A stretch of 64,000 nucleotides of DNA from Paenibacillus oryzisoli (GTDB lineage: Bacteria > Bacillota > Bacilli > Paenibacillales > NBRC-103111), in assembly GCF_001653565.1 (NCBI RefSeq), contig NZ_LYPB01000074.1:124001-188000 (forward strand), in the 5' to 3' direction. Positions 44,837-55,114 of this stretch are shown piece by piece. The position numbers and the translations under genes were made by a program. How positions within the stretch are numbered: position 1 is the stretch's first letter; each line of letters starts with the position of its first letter. A model generated the notes under the pieces. That model did no database searches. It was not told the origin of the DNA and saw only the letters and a program-made list of their open reading frames with translations.

Positions 44837-45460
44837 ATGAAATTCAACTTTGGATTCGACGGCGATAAAACCCCAGTACAAGAACCTTTGAAAATTCAAC
44901 ATACCGATTCCAACACGCCGCATCTTCTCGCTAAGCATTTGCAATCTATTTTCAGTAAACTACCAACCTATCAACCTATCGTTGTCATTTGCGTAGGAAC
45001 AGATCGTTCAACAGGTGATGCGCTCGGACCTCTCGTTGGCTCTCATTTAAATCGTACGACCACACTTCGCAATCTACATTTGTTCGGCACCTTAGATGAA
45101 CCTGTCCATGCAATGAATTTAGCTGAAACCGTTGAAACCATTCACAAGCAATTCCAGAACCCCTTCATCGTTGCTGTCGATGCATGTTTAGGGCAAGTTG
45201 CCAGTGTCGGCTGCATTCAAGTCGCTCATGGGCCACTCAAGCCAGGTGCCGGAGTCAACAAAGATTTGCCTCCTGTTGGTGATATTCATGTGACTGGGAT
45301 TGTTAACGTTGGCGGCTTCATGGAATATTTCGTCTTGCAAAATACGCGGCTTAGCCTCGTTATGAATATGGCGACTGTCATTGGCGATGCCCTCTACGCT
45401 TCGATAAGACGGACACAATCCTTTGCACCAAGTGCTACGACTGCTTTAAAGTTTGAGTAA
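44837..45460 (+). CDS. yyaC: spore protein YyaC (GPR-related)
   Basis: 207 residues from ATG 44837 after GGAGGG (a longer frame to 44780 has no site). Family pattern: PIVVICVGTDRSTGDALGPL (about 51-70), FGTLDEPVHAMNL and VDACLGQ. Related to the germination protease fold (DUF1256) and expressed in sporulation in Bacillus. Its presence supports an endospore former. Its 3' end overlaps the convergent DUF4446 gene by 26 bases. Confidence 0.92.
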   Translation: MKFNFGFDGDKTPVQEPLKIQHTDSNTPHLLAKHLQSIFSKLPTYQPIVVICVGTDRSTGDALGPLVGSHLNRTTTLRNLHLFGTLDEPVHAMNLAETVETIHKQFQNPFIVAVDACLGQVASVGCIQVAHGPLKPGAGVNKDLPPVGDIHVTGIVNVGGFMEYFVLQNTRLSLVMNMATVIGDALYASIRRTQSFAPSATTALKFE

Positions 45461-45926
45461 GTGTTTCCTTCTCTTCTGGACTTAGCGTGTAGCTAGATTG
45501 CCCCTTTGCGATTGGCTTAGCATATACATACATTTGCTCTCGACTATGTATGCCAGTAATGATCACACCATCTTGCTCTTCGTTCAGCATCGCCAACGAG
45601 AAACTGAGATCACTACCTCCTTCATTGAAGGCATTGTAGCGACGAACTTTTATATTCGATGTCATCTTCTTCATGGACTGCTGAATAGTAGAGATTTGGG
45701 TCGAGGCCTTTACGGATTCGGCCTTTTGCTCATTCAGCGCATTCTGCATATCAATGAGTAACTGCTCCATGTTCTCCGCACTTGAGCCATTCATCATTCG
45801 TGTGTATCGTTTCCTCAAGGATGACAAACGAATTGAAATAATGATAACCATAACCAACAATACTAGAATGAATGCGAAACAAACTAACATTACGTATTCT
45901 GCATTCAAGCCAAACAGTTCCCCCAT
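45435..45926 (-). CDS. DUF4446 membrane protein
   Basis: 163 residues: one N-terminal membrane helix (EYVMLVCFAFILVLLVMVII), a coiled-coil stretch (about 45-90), and the conserved DUF4446 core (KVRRYNAFNEGGSDLSFSLA and following). Function unknown; found near spo0J in Firmicutes. ATG follows GAGGGTTAAGG. Confidence 0.88.
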   Translation of the reverse strand: MGELFGLNAEYVMLVCFAFILVLLVMVIIISIRLSSLRKRYTRMMNGSSAENMEQLLIDMQNALNEQKAESVKASTQISTIQQSMKKMTSNIKVRRYNAFNEGGSDLSFSLAMLNEEQDGVIITGIHSREQMYVYAKPIAKGQSSYTLSPEEKETLTQTLKQS

Positions 45927-45941
45927 GCCTTAACCCTCTTT

Positions 45942-47102
45942 CTACTTCGCATATTGCGCTTGAATCTCTTTGACAGCTTCAATGAGTGCTGTTATTTCTT
46001 CGTCCGTCGTAAAATACCCGATACTCGACCGTACAGCTCCTTTGGCCAAACTGCCGGCAACTTCATGTGCAAGTGGCGTACAATGATAGCCCGAACGTAC
46101 GGCAATTTGGAATGACTGGTCGAGGATGAAAGCAACTTCCGATGAATCCACATCTTGAATGTTAAAGGAAACGATTCCTGTTTTATTTTGTCCAAGCTTC
46201 GGCCCTAGAATCGTAACTCCTTCAATTCCCAGTAGCCCTTCCATTAATTGTTGCGTATGCGCCCATTCTTTCGCATGAATCTTGTCCACGGTTTCCCCTA
46301 GGATGAACTTGACACCTTCATTCAACCCAGCGATGCCTGGCGTGTTCTGAGTCCCTGCTTCATAACGATCAGGCCGTACCGTCGGCTGGCGAATGGCCTC
46401 TGATTGACTGCCCGTACCACCATGCAGCAATGGTTCCAAATCAATATCCGGATGGGTGTATAGCCCACCCGTCCCTTGAGGCCCCAGGAGCCCCTTGTGG
46501 CCCGGGAAGGCGAGCATGTCGATATTCATATCTGCGACATGAATTGGCAGTACACCGGCGCTCTGAGCCGCGTCTACAAGCAGCTTCGCACCATGGCTTC
46601 TACAGAGCTCCCCAATCTCTCCAATTGGCATAATTGTGCCTAATAGATTAGAGCTGTGAGTTACCACAACGAGTGTCGTATTCGAGCGGAACGCTTCTTT
46701 CAACTCATTTAATTGCATACTCCCCTGCTCATCATGTGTCAAATAAGTAAGCTCAACACCAGCAGAGGCTTTTAAATATTCTAGCGGTCTTCTCACCGAA
46801 TTGTGTTCAACATGCGTACAAATCACATGATCACCAGGCTTAACAAACCCTTTGATCGCTTGGTTTAGTGCATGTGTTGTATTAAGTGCAAATGAAATAT
46901 CGTTTGGGTTTTTCACACCGAATAACTTAGCTAGATTCTTCCTTGCCTCGAACAACGTGCGGCTTGCCTTCACAGCCATCTGATGGCTGCCTCTGCCAGG
47001 ATTAGCTGCATACTCCTGCATGCATTGCATCATGGCATCCATTACCGCTGGTGGCTTTGGCCACGAAGATGCTGCTTGATCGAAATACATTACGTCTTTC
47101 AT
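45942..47102 (-). CDS. class V aminotransferase / cysteine desulfurase-like protein
   Basis: 386 residues from ATG 47102 after GGGGCTGGAG. PLP-dependent fold type I: YFDQAASSWPKPPAVM start, GRGSHQMA, TTHALN, the H of THVEHNS-type strand, and the PLP lysine in AFPGHKGLLGPQG. Closest in style to cysteine desulfurase family proteins that release sulfur or selenium from cysteine compounds. The active-site cysteine loop (SGYHCTPLAHE) is present. Fifteen bases upstream of DUF4446. Confidence 0.9.
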   Translation of the reverse strand: MKDVMYFDQAASSWPKPPAVMDAMMQCMQEYAANPGRGSHQMAVKASRTLFEARKNLAKLFGVKNPNDISFALNTTHALNQAIKGFVKPGDHVICTHVEHNSVRRPLEYLKASAGVELTYLTHDEQGSMQLNELKEAFRSNTTLVVVTHSSNLLGTIMPIGEIGELCRSHGAKLLVDAAQSAGVLPIHVADMNIDMLAFPGHKGLLGPQGTGGLYTHPDIDLEPLLHGGTGSQSEAIRQPTVRPDRYEAGTQNTPGIAGLNEGVKFILGETVDKIHAKEWAHTQQLMEGLLGIEGVTILGPKLGQNKTGIVSFNIQDVDSSEVAFILDQSFQIAVRSGYHCTPLAHEVAGSLAKGAVRSSIGYFTTDEEITALIEAVKEIQAQYAK

Positions 47103-47312
47103 GTCTCCAGCCCCTTTCGAGAAATCCCTACTCTGTAGCAGATCCTTCATGAATGAGACGTCTGCTTTCAGAAGTAGGTTCTACAAATCCATCCATATGG
47201 TCAAAAAGATAGCATACCTTAGTTTGTTCCTTCTGTTCGAAAGAAAAACATAGGAGACAATCCGTTCATAATTAATGAACAGACAGCCTCCCCATAGGTA
47301 CGCTAGCAATTT

Positions 47313-48185
47313 CTAAGAGATTTTACCTTGCAACAGCTCTAGCAGTCGGTTGAGATCGTCCTTTGAATAATAGAGCAACTCGATCTTTCCTTTATCCTGC
47401 TGACTCTTAATTTTCACGGATGTCCGATAAATGTCTCGCAATTGCTCTTCTGCTTGATTAATATACGGATCTCTATTCTTTTCTTTTTGTTTCGTCTTTT
47501 CCTTCTCAGGACCAGGTGGTTCTTCTAGCATTTTAATTGCTTCTTCAAGCTCTCTAACACTCCACTGTTTAGAAATTGTCGATTCTGCCAGTTCTTTCTT
47601 AACCTTATCATCCTTCACACCAACAATTGCTCTCGCATGTCCCATGGATAATGTTCCACGTGAAACATATTGTTTGATCGATTCAGGAAGGGAAAGCAAT
47701 CTTAGGAAATTGGCGATGTGAGATCTACTCTTACCGACTTTCGCAGAAAGCTCCTCTTGTGTCAGGGAGAACTGATCAATGATGCCTTGGTAAGCAAAAG
47801 CGATCTCGAGTGCATTAAGATCCTCACGTTGCACGTTCTCAATCAAAGCAATCTCCATCACCTGTTGATCAGAAAGAATGCGTTCAACAGCAGGGATCGT
47901 AGGCGTTCCTGCAACTTGTGAAGCACGGAAACGACGTTCCCCTGCGATGATCTCATAGCCCTTAAGAACCTTCCGAACAATGATGGGCTGAATGACACCA
48001 TGCTCTTTGATCGACTCTGAAAGTTCTTTAATACTATCCTCATTAAAATGCTTTCTAGGTTGATAGGGATTGGCTCTCAATTGAGCCAGTGGAATCTGAA
48101 TGACTTTATCGCTCTCATCAATATGCAAGGATGTGATTAATGCGTCTAATCCTTTACCTAAACCTTTAGAGAGGCCTTTGGTCAT
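47313..48185 (-). CDS. spo0J: chromosome partitioning protein ParB (Spo0J)
   Basis: 290 residues: N-terminal CTPase box (ANPYQPRKHF and GERRFRA), central HTH that binds parS (LTQEELSAKVGKSRSHIANF), and C-terminal dimer domain. It spreads from parS sites as a CTP-dependent clamp and loads SMC. The coding sequence itself contains a parS site. Overlaps soj by four bases. Confidence 0.96.
   Translation of the reverse strand: MTKGLSKGLGKGLDALITSLHIDESDKVIQIPLAQLRANPYQPRKHFNEDSIKELSESIKEHGVIQPIIVRKVLKGYEIIAGERRFRASQVAGTPTIPAVERILSDQQVMEIALIENVQREDLNALEIAFAYQGIIDQFSLTQEELSAKVGKSRSHIANFLRLLSLPESIKQYVSRGTLSMGHARAIVGVKDDKVKKELAESTISKQWSVRELEEAIKMLEEPPGPEKEKTKQKEKNRDPYINQAEEQLRDIYRTSVKIKSQQDKGKIELLYYSKDDLNRLLELLQGKIS
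47652..47667. promoter_or_regulatory. parS site inside spo0J
   Basis: TGTTCCACGTGAAACA, matching the parS consensus TGTTNCACGTGAAACA at every fixed position. As in Bacillus, the site lies inside spo0J. Confidence 0.92.
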
Positions 48186-48940
48186 ACTGAGATCACTTCC
48201 TTAGCTAGTTCTAAATAAACTTCTGCGCCTTTTGATCTAGGATCATACGTAATAATGGATTGCCCATGACTTGGAGCTTCACTCAATCGTACATTCCGAG
48301 GAATAATCGTTTGATAAACCTTTGTTTGGAAATACTTTTTAACTTCTTCAATAACCTGAATACCTAAGTTCGTTCTTGCATCAAACATCGTCAATAGGAC
48401 GCCTTCAATTTGAAGTCCTGTATTTAAATGCTTTTGCACCAAACGCACCGTGTTCAGAAGTTGGCTTAAACCTTCTAATGCGTAGTATTCACATTGAATG
48501 GGAATAATGACGGAATCCGCGGCAGTTAAAGAGTTGATCGTTAAAAGGCCAAGTGACGGAGGGCAATCTATCAAAATATAATCATATAAGTGTTTGACAA
48601 GTTGAAGTGATTTCTTTAATCGAACTTCTCTTGAAATGGTTGGAACCAATTCAATTTCTGCACCAGCCAATTGAATCGTCGCCGGAACAATTTTGAGGTT
48701 CGGTACATTCGTATCAAACGTCGCATCTTTGGGATGCACATCATTAATCAGGACATCGTAGATGCAATTTGTAACATCAGCTTTATTGATACCAATACCA
48801 CTTGTTGTGTTCCCTTGAGGGTCAATATCAACCAAAAGAACGCGTTTACCAAGCGAAGCTAATGAAGCGCCTAGATTCACAGAAGTCGTCGTCTTGCCGA
48901 CGCCACCCTTCTGATTCGTTATTGCAATAATTTTAGACAA
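48182..48940 (-). CDS. soj: chromosome partitioning ATPase ParA (Soj)
   Basis: 252 residues. Deviant Walker A KGGVGKTTTSVN (about 11-22), Walker B (YDYILIDCPPSLGLL). DNA-binding ATPase that drives origin segregation with Spo0J and modulates DnaA. First gene of soj-spo0J. Confidence 0.97.
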   Translation of the reverse strand: MSKIIAITNQKGGVGKTTTSVNLGASLASLGKRVLLVDIDPQGNTTSGIGINKADVTNCIYDVLINDVHPKDATFDTNVPNLKIVPATIQLAGAEIELVPTISREVRLKKSLQLVKHLYDYILIDCPPSLGLLTINSLTAADSVIIPIQCEYYALEGLSQLLNTVRLVQKHLNTGLQIEGVLLTMFDARTNLGIQVIEEVKKYFQTKVYQTIIPRNVRLSEAPSHGQSIITYDPRSKGAEVYLELAKEVISV

Positions 48941-49063
48941 AACCGTTTCACCTCTATCGCTTATGTTCCATAATGCTATTTAACAAGCAGTAGTACTATC
49001 TTACCATATCTATCAACTAGTTACCTTATGAATATTTGATAGATTCGTGCCATTAGATGCAAA

Positions 49064-49085
49064 AAAAACGGCTTGCGCCGTTTTT
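49064..49085. terminator. terminator after noc
   Basis: AAAAACGGC-ttgc-GCCGTTTTT, perfect 9-pair stem with A/T tracts on both sides, between noc and soj. Confidence 0.88.
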
Positions 49086-49105
49086 AGGTAACAGGAATGC
49101 CTAAA

Positions 49106-49921
49106 TTATCGCTTAGGTATCTTAATTATAATTTCATAGTGATCTTCGTGATCTTGCTCTGACTTATCAATATTTAATCCGGAACTCGTAACCATTTCAA
49201 CTGATTGTCGGATCGTATTCAATGCCAGCCTAACATCTTTCGTAAAAGATACTCGGCGCGTTTTCTTAATCTTTGCAGCTTCTTTCAAGAAACTAATTCT
49301 AATTTCTGTTTGCTTTACGTTTAGTTCTTTCGTGATAATCTCTTCTAGCAACTTTACCTGCTGCTCTTCTTGATCAAGAGCTAATAAAGCTCGAGCGTGA
49401 CGTTCCGTAATTTTGCGTTCCATGAGTGCTAGTTTAACAGGTTCGGATAATTGTAATAAACGGATCTTATTCGCAATGGTGGACTGACTTTTACCCAGTC
49501 GCTGAGCAAGACTCTCCTGGGTAAGATCGTGCATCTCAATCAATTGATGGTAAGCTGCAGCTTCTTCAATCGCAGTAAGCCCTTCACGCTGCAGATTTTC
49601 AATAAGGGCAATAGATGCCGCTTGTGAATCATTAAAGTCTCGAACAATAGCTGGTATTGTATCAAGCCCTAGTTTTTTCACAGCACGTAAACGACGTTCG
49701 CCTGCGATCAATTCAAATGTATTATTTTTGACTCGAACAACAATAGGTTGAATGATCCCATGTGTGCGAATGGTTTGACATAGTTCATCAATTCGATCAT
49801 CATCGAATAACGTTCTTGGCTGATAGGGACTTGGAATAATACTATTTACGGGTATGTTTTTGACCTCATCCGTCGTTGAACGATCTGCAAGGCCAAATAG
49901 CTTCGATATTTGTTCTTTCAT
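49106..49921 (-). CDS. noc: nucleoid occlusion protein Noc
   Basis: 271 residues from ATG 49921 ([16 protein letters not shown]), the canonical start with the membrane-targeting amphipathic helix [10 protein letters not shown]; a TTG at 49939 would add six residues. ParB-like CTPase box (SPYQPR, GERRLRA) and HTH ([20 protein letters not shown]). Binds Noc sites and the membrane to block Z-ring assembly over the nucleoid. It is a ParB paralogue, 0.9 kb from spo0J. Confidence 0.94.
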   Translation of the reverse strand: MKEQISKLFGLADRSTTDEVKNIPVNSIIPSPYQPRTLFDDDRIDELCQTIRTHGIIQPIVVRVKNNTFELIAGERRLRAVKKLGLDTIPAIVRDFNDSQAASIALIENLQREGLTAIEEAAAYHQLIEMHDLTQESLAQRLGKSQSTIANKIRLLQLSEPVKLALMERKITERHARALLALDQEEQQVKLLEEIITKELNVKQTEIRISFLKEAAKIKKTRRVSFTKDVRLALNTIRQSVEMVTSSGLNIDKSEQDHEDHYEIIIKIPKR

Positions 49922-50110
49922 AGGAAAACTTACCACCAACTCTTCCCGTAGTTTAAGCGATCAGTACAGTTACAATAAACGGACCCAGCGCCTGTACAAG
50001 GTAAAAAGATCATTTCGCCGTTTCGAGACGATGTCATTCATGCTGTCTGATTCTAGTAAATTTAATCTATCAATTGCACATATCCAACAATAACATTACA
50101 AATGAGAAAA

Positions 50111-50293
50111 CCTCTATCGAGGCTATTCAATGATGAGCGACCGCGTTTTAAGGAGGAGAGACTTTGGTCTCCGCCCAAAGATACCTATATATGGTTTTAT
50201 CGCCAATAAGGAAGCTGTTTTCGAGCGCCGAAAACTTATACTTTCTTATTGGTAAAGGTAAGGCAAAGCCAGTAAATGACTGGCTCTCACCTT
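50111..50293 (-). other. array of four hairpins between rsmG and noc
   Basis: Consecutive perfect or near-perfect stems: AGCCAGT-aaatg-ACTGGCT with outer AAGGT/ACCTT (50255-50293); CCAATAAG...CTTATTGG enclosing GTTTTCG...CGAAAAC (50203-50252); GGAGAC-type stem (50155-50172); CCTC-tatc-GAGG (50111-50122). No T runs, so not ordinary terminators. Likely a structured leader of noc or a structured RNA; no known family recognised. Confidence 0.45.
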
Positions 50294-50351
50294 ATATATG
50301 TATTCTCCATCGAAGGCCATAATCCTTCTAAATAACAGGAAAGCTACCAAA

Positions 50352-50367
50352 TGTTTCACGTGAAACA
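50352..50367. promoter_or_regulatory. parS site, perfect
   Basis: TGTTTCACGTGAAACA, the full palindromic parS consensus, extended by AAA/TTT to 22 symmetrical bases. It lies seven bases past the rsmG stop codon. Confidence 0.95.
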
Positions 50368-50373
50368 TTTGTA

Positions 50374-51099
50374 TTATTTGAAGAGTGGCTCCTTTAAAGG
50401 AAGCCCCGCTTTTCTAGGATATTTAGCTGGCGTAGCAGCTGTTTTCTGTATTTCAACAAAGTGTCTTACTGATTCTTCAATAGGTAAAATCATTCGATAA
50501 ACCTTCGTTACTTTGCCCCGCAGCTCTACTAAACTAAATGATGAATCTTTAATCTCTTCATCCACTTCAGAGCCTTTCATCGCAATGAAAGTACCTCCGC
50601 TCTTGGCAAATGGAAGACAGAACTCATTAAGCACTTGCAGTTTCGCAACAGCTCTAGCTGTAACAAGATCAAAGCGGTCACGATACCGAGGTAACCTAGC
50701 TACATCCTCTGCTCTACCGTGAACACAATCCATCTCGCTTAAGCCGAGTTGGGAAACTATTTCTTTTAAAAAGAGGATACGTTTATTCAAAGAATCAACA
50801 ATAGTAACTTGTAGATGGGGAAATGCAATTTTAAGAGGTATGCTAGGGAATCCTGCACCAGACCCGATATCAGCAAGGGAGGTAACCCTCCCCATATCGA
50901 AATTGAAAGCCACAGAAAGAGAATCATAGAAATGTTTAAGATAAACTTGATCTCTCTCTGTGATACCAGTTAAATTCATTTTTTCATTCCACTCTACGAG
51001 CGTCTTGTAGTACTGTTCAAATTGCTCTAACTGTCTCGTAGAAAGTGTGATATTCTCTTGAGCTAATAACGCTGTGAACTGCTGCTGAATAGCATCCAT
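50374..51099 (-). CDS. rsmG: 16S rRNA (guanine-527-N7)-methyltransferase
   Basis: 241 residues. SAM-binding motif I SLADIGSGAGFPSIPLKI (about 70-87), followed by VDSLNKRILFL and VTARAVAKL. Methylates G527 of 16S rRNA; loss gives low-level streptomycin resistance. Four bases after mnmG. Confidence 0.96.
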   Translation of the reverse strand: MDAIQQQFTALLAQENITLSTRQLEQFEQYYKTLVEWNEKMNLTGITERDQVYLKHFYDSLSVAFNFDMGRVTSLADIGSGAGFPSIPLKIAFPHLQVTIVDSLNKRILFLKEIVSQLGLSEMDCVHGRAEDVARLPRYRDRFDLVTARAVAKLQVLNEFCLPFAKSGGTFIAMKGSEVDEEIKDSSFSLVELRGKVTKVYRMILPIEESVRHFVEIQKTAATPAKYPRKAGLPLKEPLFK

Positions 51100-51103
51100 A
51101 TCT

Positions 51104-52999
51104 TTAACCTCTAGCCGCTATGACTCTATTGTAATGTTCGAGATATACAAGCAAGATTGAGATATCTGATGGCGTAACGCCGCTGATACGGGAAGCTTGG
51201 CCAATTGAGATTGGGCGAATTTTTGCGAGCTTTTGTTTCGCTTCTGTAGCAATCCCATGAATCTCACTGTACTCGATATCATCAGGGATTTTTTTCTTTT
51301 CCATTTTGCGTAAACGTTCAACCTGATTACTTTGCTTTTCAATATATCCCGCATATTTAACTTGAATCCCAACTTGCTCCTTCATATCTTCATCTAAGTC
51401 AAAAGGAGATACTGTCATCTGTTCTATATGTTTATATTCAATCTCAGGACGACGCAGCAAGGAAATCGCAGGTACTGAGTTTGTTAACTCCACACTTTCC
51501 AAGCTTTGAAGTAATTCTTGAACATGAGGCTCTGGCCTCACCTTCACTTCAGATAGACGTTCAATTTCTTGCTCGATCAATGATTTTTTATTTAAAAATC
51601 TCGCGTAACGCTCCTCAGAAATCAGACCAATTTCATGACCAATAGGCGTCAAGCGAAGATCTGCATTGTCATGACGAAGCAACAAGCGATATTCTGCACG
51701 AGAAGTAAGCAAGCGATACGGCTCACTCGTACCTTTCGTTACAAGATCATCGATAAGAACGCCAATGTAACCTTCCGAACGTTCCAATACAATGGCTTCC
51801 TTCTCTTGGACTTTACGCGCGGCATTAATACCAGCCATAACACCTTGACCAGCAGCCTCTTCGTATCCAGAAGTGCCATTAATTTGCCCAGCTGTAAATA
51901 ACCCACTAACAAGCTTCGTTTCCAATGATGGTTTCAATTGCGTTGGTACTACCGCGTCGTACTCGATCGCATAACCCGTCCGCATCATTTCTACTTTTTC
52001 CAACCCAGGAATAGAACGGAGAATGCCCAACTGTACATCTTCCGGCATACTTGTAGAGAGACCTTGTACATAATACTCTGACGTACTGTGACCTTCAGGC
52101 TCTAAGAAAATTTGATGCTTCGGCTTATCGCTGAAACGAACAATTTTATCTTCAATAGAAGGACAGTATCTAGGACCGGTCCCTTCAATCGCACCTGAGA
52201 ACATCGGAGCACGATGCAAATTATCATTAATAATCTGATGAGTTTCGGCAGACGTATAAGTCAACCAGCATGGAAGCTGCTCATTGTGATTGGAGCCGTA
52301 CTTCGTTTCGAAGGAGAAAAACTTCGGCTGCTCGTCGCCTGGTTGAATTTCCGTTTTGCTAAAATCAATCGTATCTTTATGAACACGAGGTGGCGTACCT
52401 GTTTTGAAACGAACGAGATCGAACCCTAACTTACGTAAAGACTCGGATAATTTAACGGACGGTTGTTGATTATTAGGTCCACTCTCGTACATCAGTTCGC
52501 CCATGATGACTTTCCCACGCAAATACGTACCCGTTGTCAGTACAATAGACTTTGCGTAATACTCAGCACCTGTTTTGGTAATTAGTCCTTTACAAACACC
52601 ATTTTCAACGATAAGTTCTTCAGCCATCCCTTGACGTAAAGTCAAATTAGGAGTAGCTTCGATCGTTTCTTTCATTTTGTGCTGATACGAAAATTTATCG
52701 GCCTGAGCGCGCAGTGCGTGAACAGCAGCACCCTTGCCTGTATTCAACATACGAAGTTGAATGTATGTCTTATCAATGTTACGGCCCATCTCACCACCAA
52801 GCGCATCGATCTCCCGAACAACGTGTCCTTTCGCTGGACCACCGATGGACGGGTTACAAGGCATGAAAGCAACCATATCTAAATTGATCGTTAGTAGCAA
52901 TGTATTGCAACCCATGCGAGCTGATGCTAACGCAGCCTCACATCCTGCATGACCAGCACCGATAACGATAACGTCATATTCTCCTGCGTGATATCCCAT
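51104..52999 (-). CDS. mnmG: tRNA uridine-5-carboxymethylaminomethyl modification enzyme MnmG
   Basis: 631 residues from ATG 52999 after GGGAGGG ([20 protein letters not shown]); the longer frame to 53032 lacks a site. FAD-binding GAGHAG, the [11 protein letters not shown] segment with an active-site cysteine, and a helical C-terminal domain that binds tRNA and MnmE. Modifies wobble U34 with MnmE. Confidence 0.96.
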   Translation of the reverse strand: MGYHAGEYDVIVIGAGHAGCEAALASARMGCNTLLLTINLDMVAFMPCNPSIGGPAKGHVVREIDALGGEMGRNIDKTYIQLRMLNTGKGAAVHALRAQADKFSYQHKMKETIEATPNLTLRQGMAEELIVENGVCKGLITKTGAEYYAKSIVLTTGTYLRGKVIMGELMYESGPNNQQPSVKLSESLRKLGFDLVRFKTGTPPRVHKDTIDFSKTEIQPGDEQPKFFSFETKYGSNHNEQLPCWLTYTSAETHQIINDNLHRAPMFSGAIEGTGPRYCPSIEDKIVRFSDKPKHQIFLEPEGHSTSEYYVQGLSTSMPEDVQLGILRSIPGLEKVEMMRTGYAIEYDAVVPTQLKPSLETKLVSGLFTAGQINGTSGYEEAAGQGVMAGINAARKVQEKEAIVLERSEGYIGVLIDDLVTKGTSEPYRLLTSRAEYRLLLRHDNADLRLTPIGHEIGLISEERYARFLNKKSLIEQEIERLSEVKVRPEPHVQELLQSLESVELTNSVPAISLLRRPEIEYKHIEQMTVSPFDLDEDMKEQVGIQVKYAGYIEKQSNQVERLRKMEKKKIPDDIEYSEIHGIATEAKQKLAKIRPISIGQASRISGVTPSDISILLVYLEHYNRVIAARG

Positions 53000-53045
53000 A
53001 GAAACGTCCCTCCCTCTTTTATGAAAACGCAAATGCTGTCGATTT

Positions 53046-54422
53046 TCATTTTCCTAAGCAGAATTGTGTAAAAATTTGATCGATTAGGGACTCCCCTACG
53101 GAATCACCGATAATCTCCCCTAACTGCTCCCAGGCAGCTCGGATATCAATTTGAATCATATCAATCGGCACATATTGCTCATTCGCATCTAAGGCATCCT
53201 GCAAGGAACGCTTGGCTTGCTTCAACAAGGAAATATGGCGAACATTACTCACATATGTTAAATCACTGGATTCGAGCTTTCCTTCAAAGAAAATTGCAGC
53301 GATCGCTTTTTCCAAATCCTCAATACCTTTGTTCTCAACCAGGGAAAGTTCCACAATACGTTCTTGTGCGAAATAGCTCAGCACCTGTTCTACATCTAAT
53401 TTACGTTCCAGATCAATCTTATTCAGAATAACGATTGTTTGTTTATCGGCCAACTGCTTCATTAATGCAATCTCGTCGAGTTGAAGCTCATCATTACTAT
53501 TCAACACCAGTAGAATAAGATCAGCTTCCGCTAATGCGGTCTTTGAACGTTCCACACCAATTTGTTCCACAATATCCGATGTTTCGCGAATTCCCGCTGT
53601 ATCCAACAGCTTCAACGGAATACCACCAATATTAACAAACTCCTCGATAACATCCCGTGTTGTACCTGGAATATCCGTAACAATAGCTCGATTCTCTTGA
53701 GCTAATTCATTTAACAATGACGACTTCCCAACATTAGGTTTGCCGACAATTGCCGTCTCAATGCCCTCACGCAAAATTTTACCTTGTTCTGCGGTCACCA
53801 ATAAACGATCAATATCCAGCATGACCGTATCACACTTCGTCTTAATGAAAGCATTCGTCATTTCCTCTACATCATGTTCAGGGTAGTCAATGTTCACCTC
53901 GACATGGGCCATTAACTCCACCAGAATGTAACGCAAATGCTTAATCTGTTTCGATAAATTGCCTTCTACCTGCTTTAAGGCTACCTTAAAAGCTCGATCC
54001 GACTTAGCCCGAATTAAGTCAATAACCGCTTCCGCTTGCGTTAAGTCAATACGACCATTCAAGAAAGCACGCTTTGTAAACTCACCGGGCTCTGCTAAGC
54101 GAACCCCTTGTACTAGCAGTAAATCAAGCACTTTCTTAACGGAGACAATGCCTCCGTGACAACTAATTTCAACAACATCCTCCATTGTGAAGGATCGCGG
54201 AGCTTTCATTAACGTAACTAGAACCTCCTCTACCTTTTCGGCGGAAGCAGGTTCTATTATGAATCCATAATGTACCGTATGCGTGTCAGCAACAGATAAT
54301 TTCGTTTTGGAGCGGAAAATACGTTCAACGTATGTGACAGAATCCTCGCCGCTCACACGAATAACCGCTATCCCACCCTCACCAAGCGGTGTAGAAATAG
54401 CAGCAATCGTATCATTTAACAT
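53046..54422 (-). CDS. mnmE: tRNA modification GTPase MnmE
   Basis: 458 residues. N-terminal folate-binding domain (1-120), helical domain interrupted by a GTPase with [10 protein letters not shown] (G1), DIPGTTRD (G2/G3) and NKID (G4), and the C-terminal CLGK motif whose cysteine is conserved. Works with MnmG in the 5-position of U34. ATG follows GAGGTG. Confidence 0.97.
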   Translation of the reverse strand: MLNDTIAAISTPLGEGGIAVIRVSGEDSVTYVERIFRSKTKLSVADTHTVHYGFIIEPASAEKVEEVLVTLMKAPRSFTMEDVVEISCHGGIVSVKKVLDLLLVQGVRLAEPGEFTKRAFLNGRIDLTQAEAVIDLIRAKSDRAFKVALKQVEGNLSKQIKHLRYILVELMAHVEVNIDYPEHDVEEMTNAFIKTKCDTVMLDIDRLLVTAEQGKILREGIETAIVGKPNVGKSSLLNELAQENRAIVTDIPGTTRDVIEEFVNIGGIPLKLLDTAGIRETSDIVEQIGVERSKTALAEADLILLVLNSNDELQLDEIALMKQLADKQTIVILNKIDLERKLDVEQVLSYFAQERIVELSLVENKGIEDLEKAIAAIFFEGKLESSDLTYVSNVRHISLLKQAKRSLQDALDANEQYVPIDMIQIDIRAAWEQLGEIIGDSVGESLIDQIFTQFCLGK

Positions 54423-54455
54423 AGTATTTGCACCTCGAATTTACCTCATTCTAAA

Positions 54456-54488
54456 GAAAAAGCAATGACATATGAACCAAGTCATTGC
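54456..54488 (-). terminator. terminator after jag
   Basis: GCAATGAC...GTCATTGC with TTTTTC on the - strand, just past the jag stop codon. Confidence 0.8.
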
Positions 54489-54496
54489 GATCTGTG

Positions 54497-55114
54497 TTAT
54501 TTAACAGCGATGACAACCCGACGATTCGGTTCCTCGCCTTTACTATACGTTTTGATAACGGGATGGCCTTGTAATTCAGCATGAATAATCTTACGTTCCT
54601 GCGAATTCATAGGCTCCAAAATAACTTCTTTTTTCGACTTGATTACGCGATTAGCCAGTCTTAACGCCAGCTCTTCCAACGTCTTCTTCCGTCGATCACG
54701 GAAATTCTCCGCATCTAAGATGATGCGGAAATGAGAATTCGCATAACGATTACCAACAATATTAACTAAATACTGAAGCGCATCGAGTGTTTGTCCTCTT
54801 TTTCCGATCAAAATACCTAATTCCGAGCCACTCATGTTTAAGATATAGCCTTCACGATCTTTATGCGTATCTATGGTGATGGAAATTTGCATCGCTTCGA
54901 ACATATCTTGTAAGAAAGCTATCGCTTCCTCAAGTGGATCGGGTATCAATTCGAGCTCAACCTTCGCAACTCTGGATCCAATAAACCCGAACAACCCTCG
55001 TGAGGGCTGTTCCAAAATATGAATATGTACACGATCCTCCGAAACTTGCCATTGATCTAGACCAGATTTAACTGCTAGCTCAATTGTCTTTCCAGTCACC
55101 ACGATTTTCTTCAT
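54497..55114 (-). CDS. jag: RNA-binding protein Jag (KhpB/EloR)
   Basis: 205 residues: N-terminal Jag domain (KKIVVTGKTIELAVKSGLDQ), KH domain with ELGILIGKRGQTLDAL (GxxG loop), and C-terminal R3H domain (EVILEPMNSQERKIIHAEL with HxxxxxxP). Regulates cell elongation through RNA binding with KhpA. Overlaps yidC by four bases. Confidence 0.94.
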   Translation of the reverse strand: MKKIVVTGKTIELAVKSGLDQWQVSEDRVHIHILEQPSRGLFGFIGSRVAKVELELIPDPLEEAIAFLQDMFEAMQISITIDTHKDREGYILNMSGSELGILIGKRGQTLDALQYLVNIVGNRYANSHFRIILDAENFRDRRKKTLEELALRLANRVIKSKKEVILEPMNSQERKIIHAELQGHPVIKTYSKGEEPNRRVVIAVK

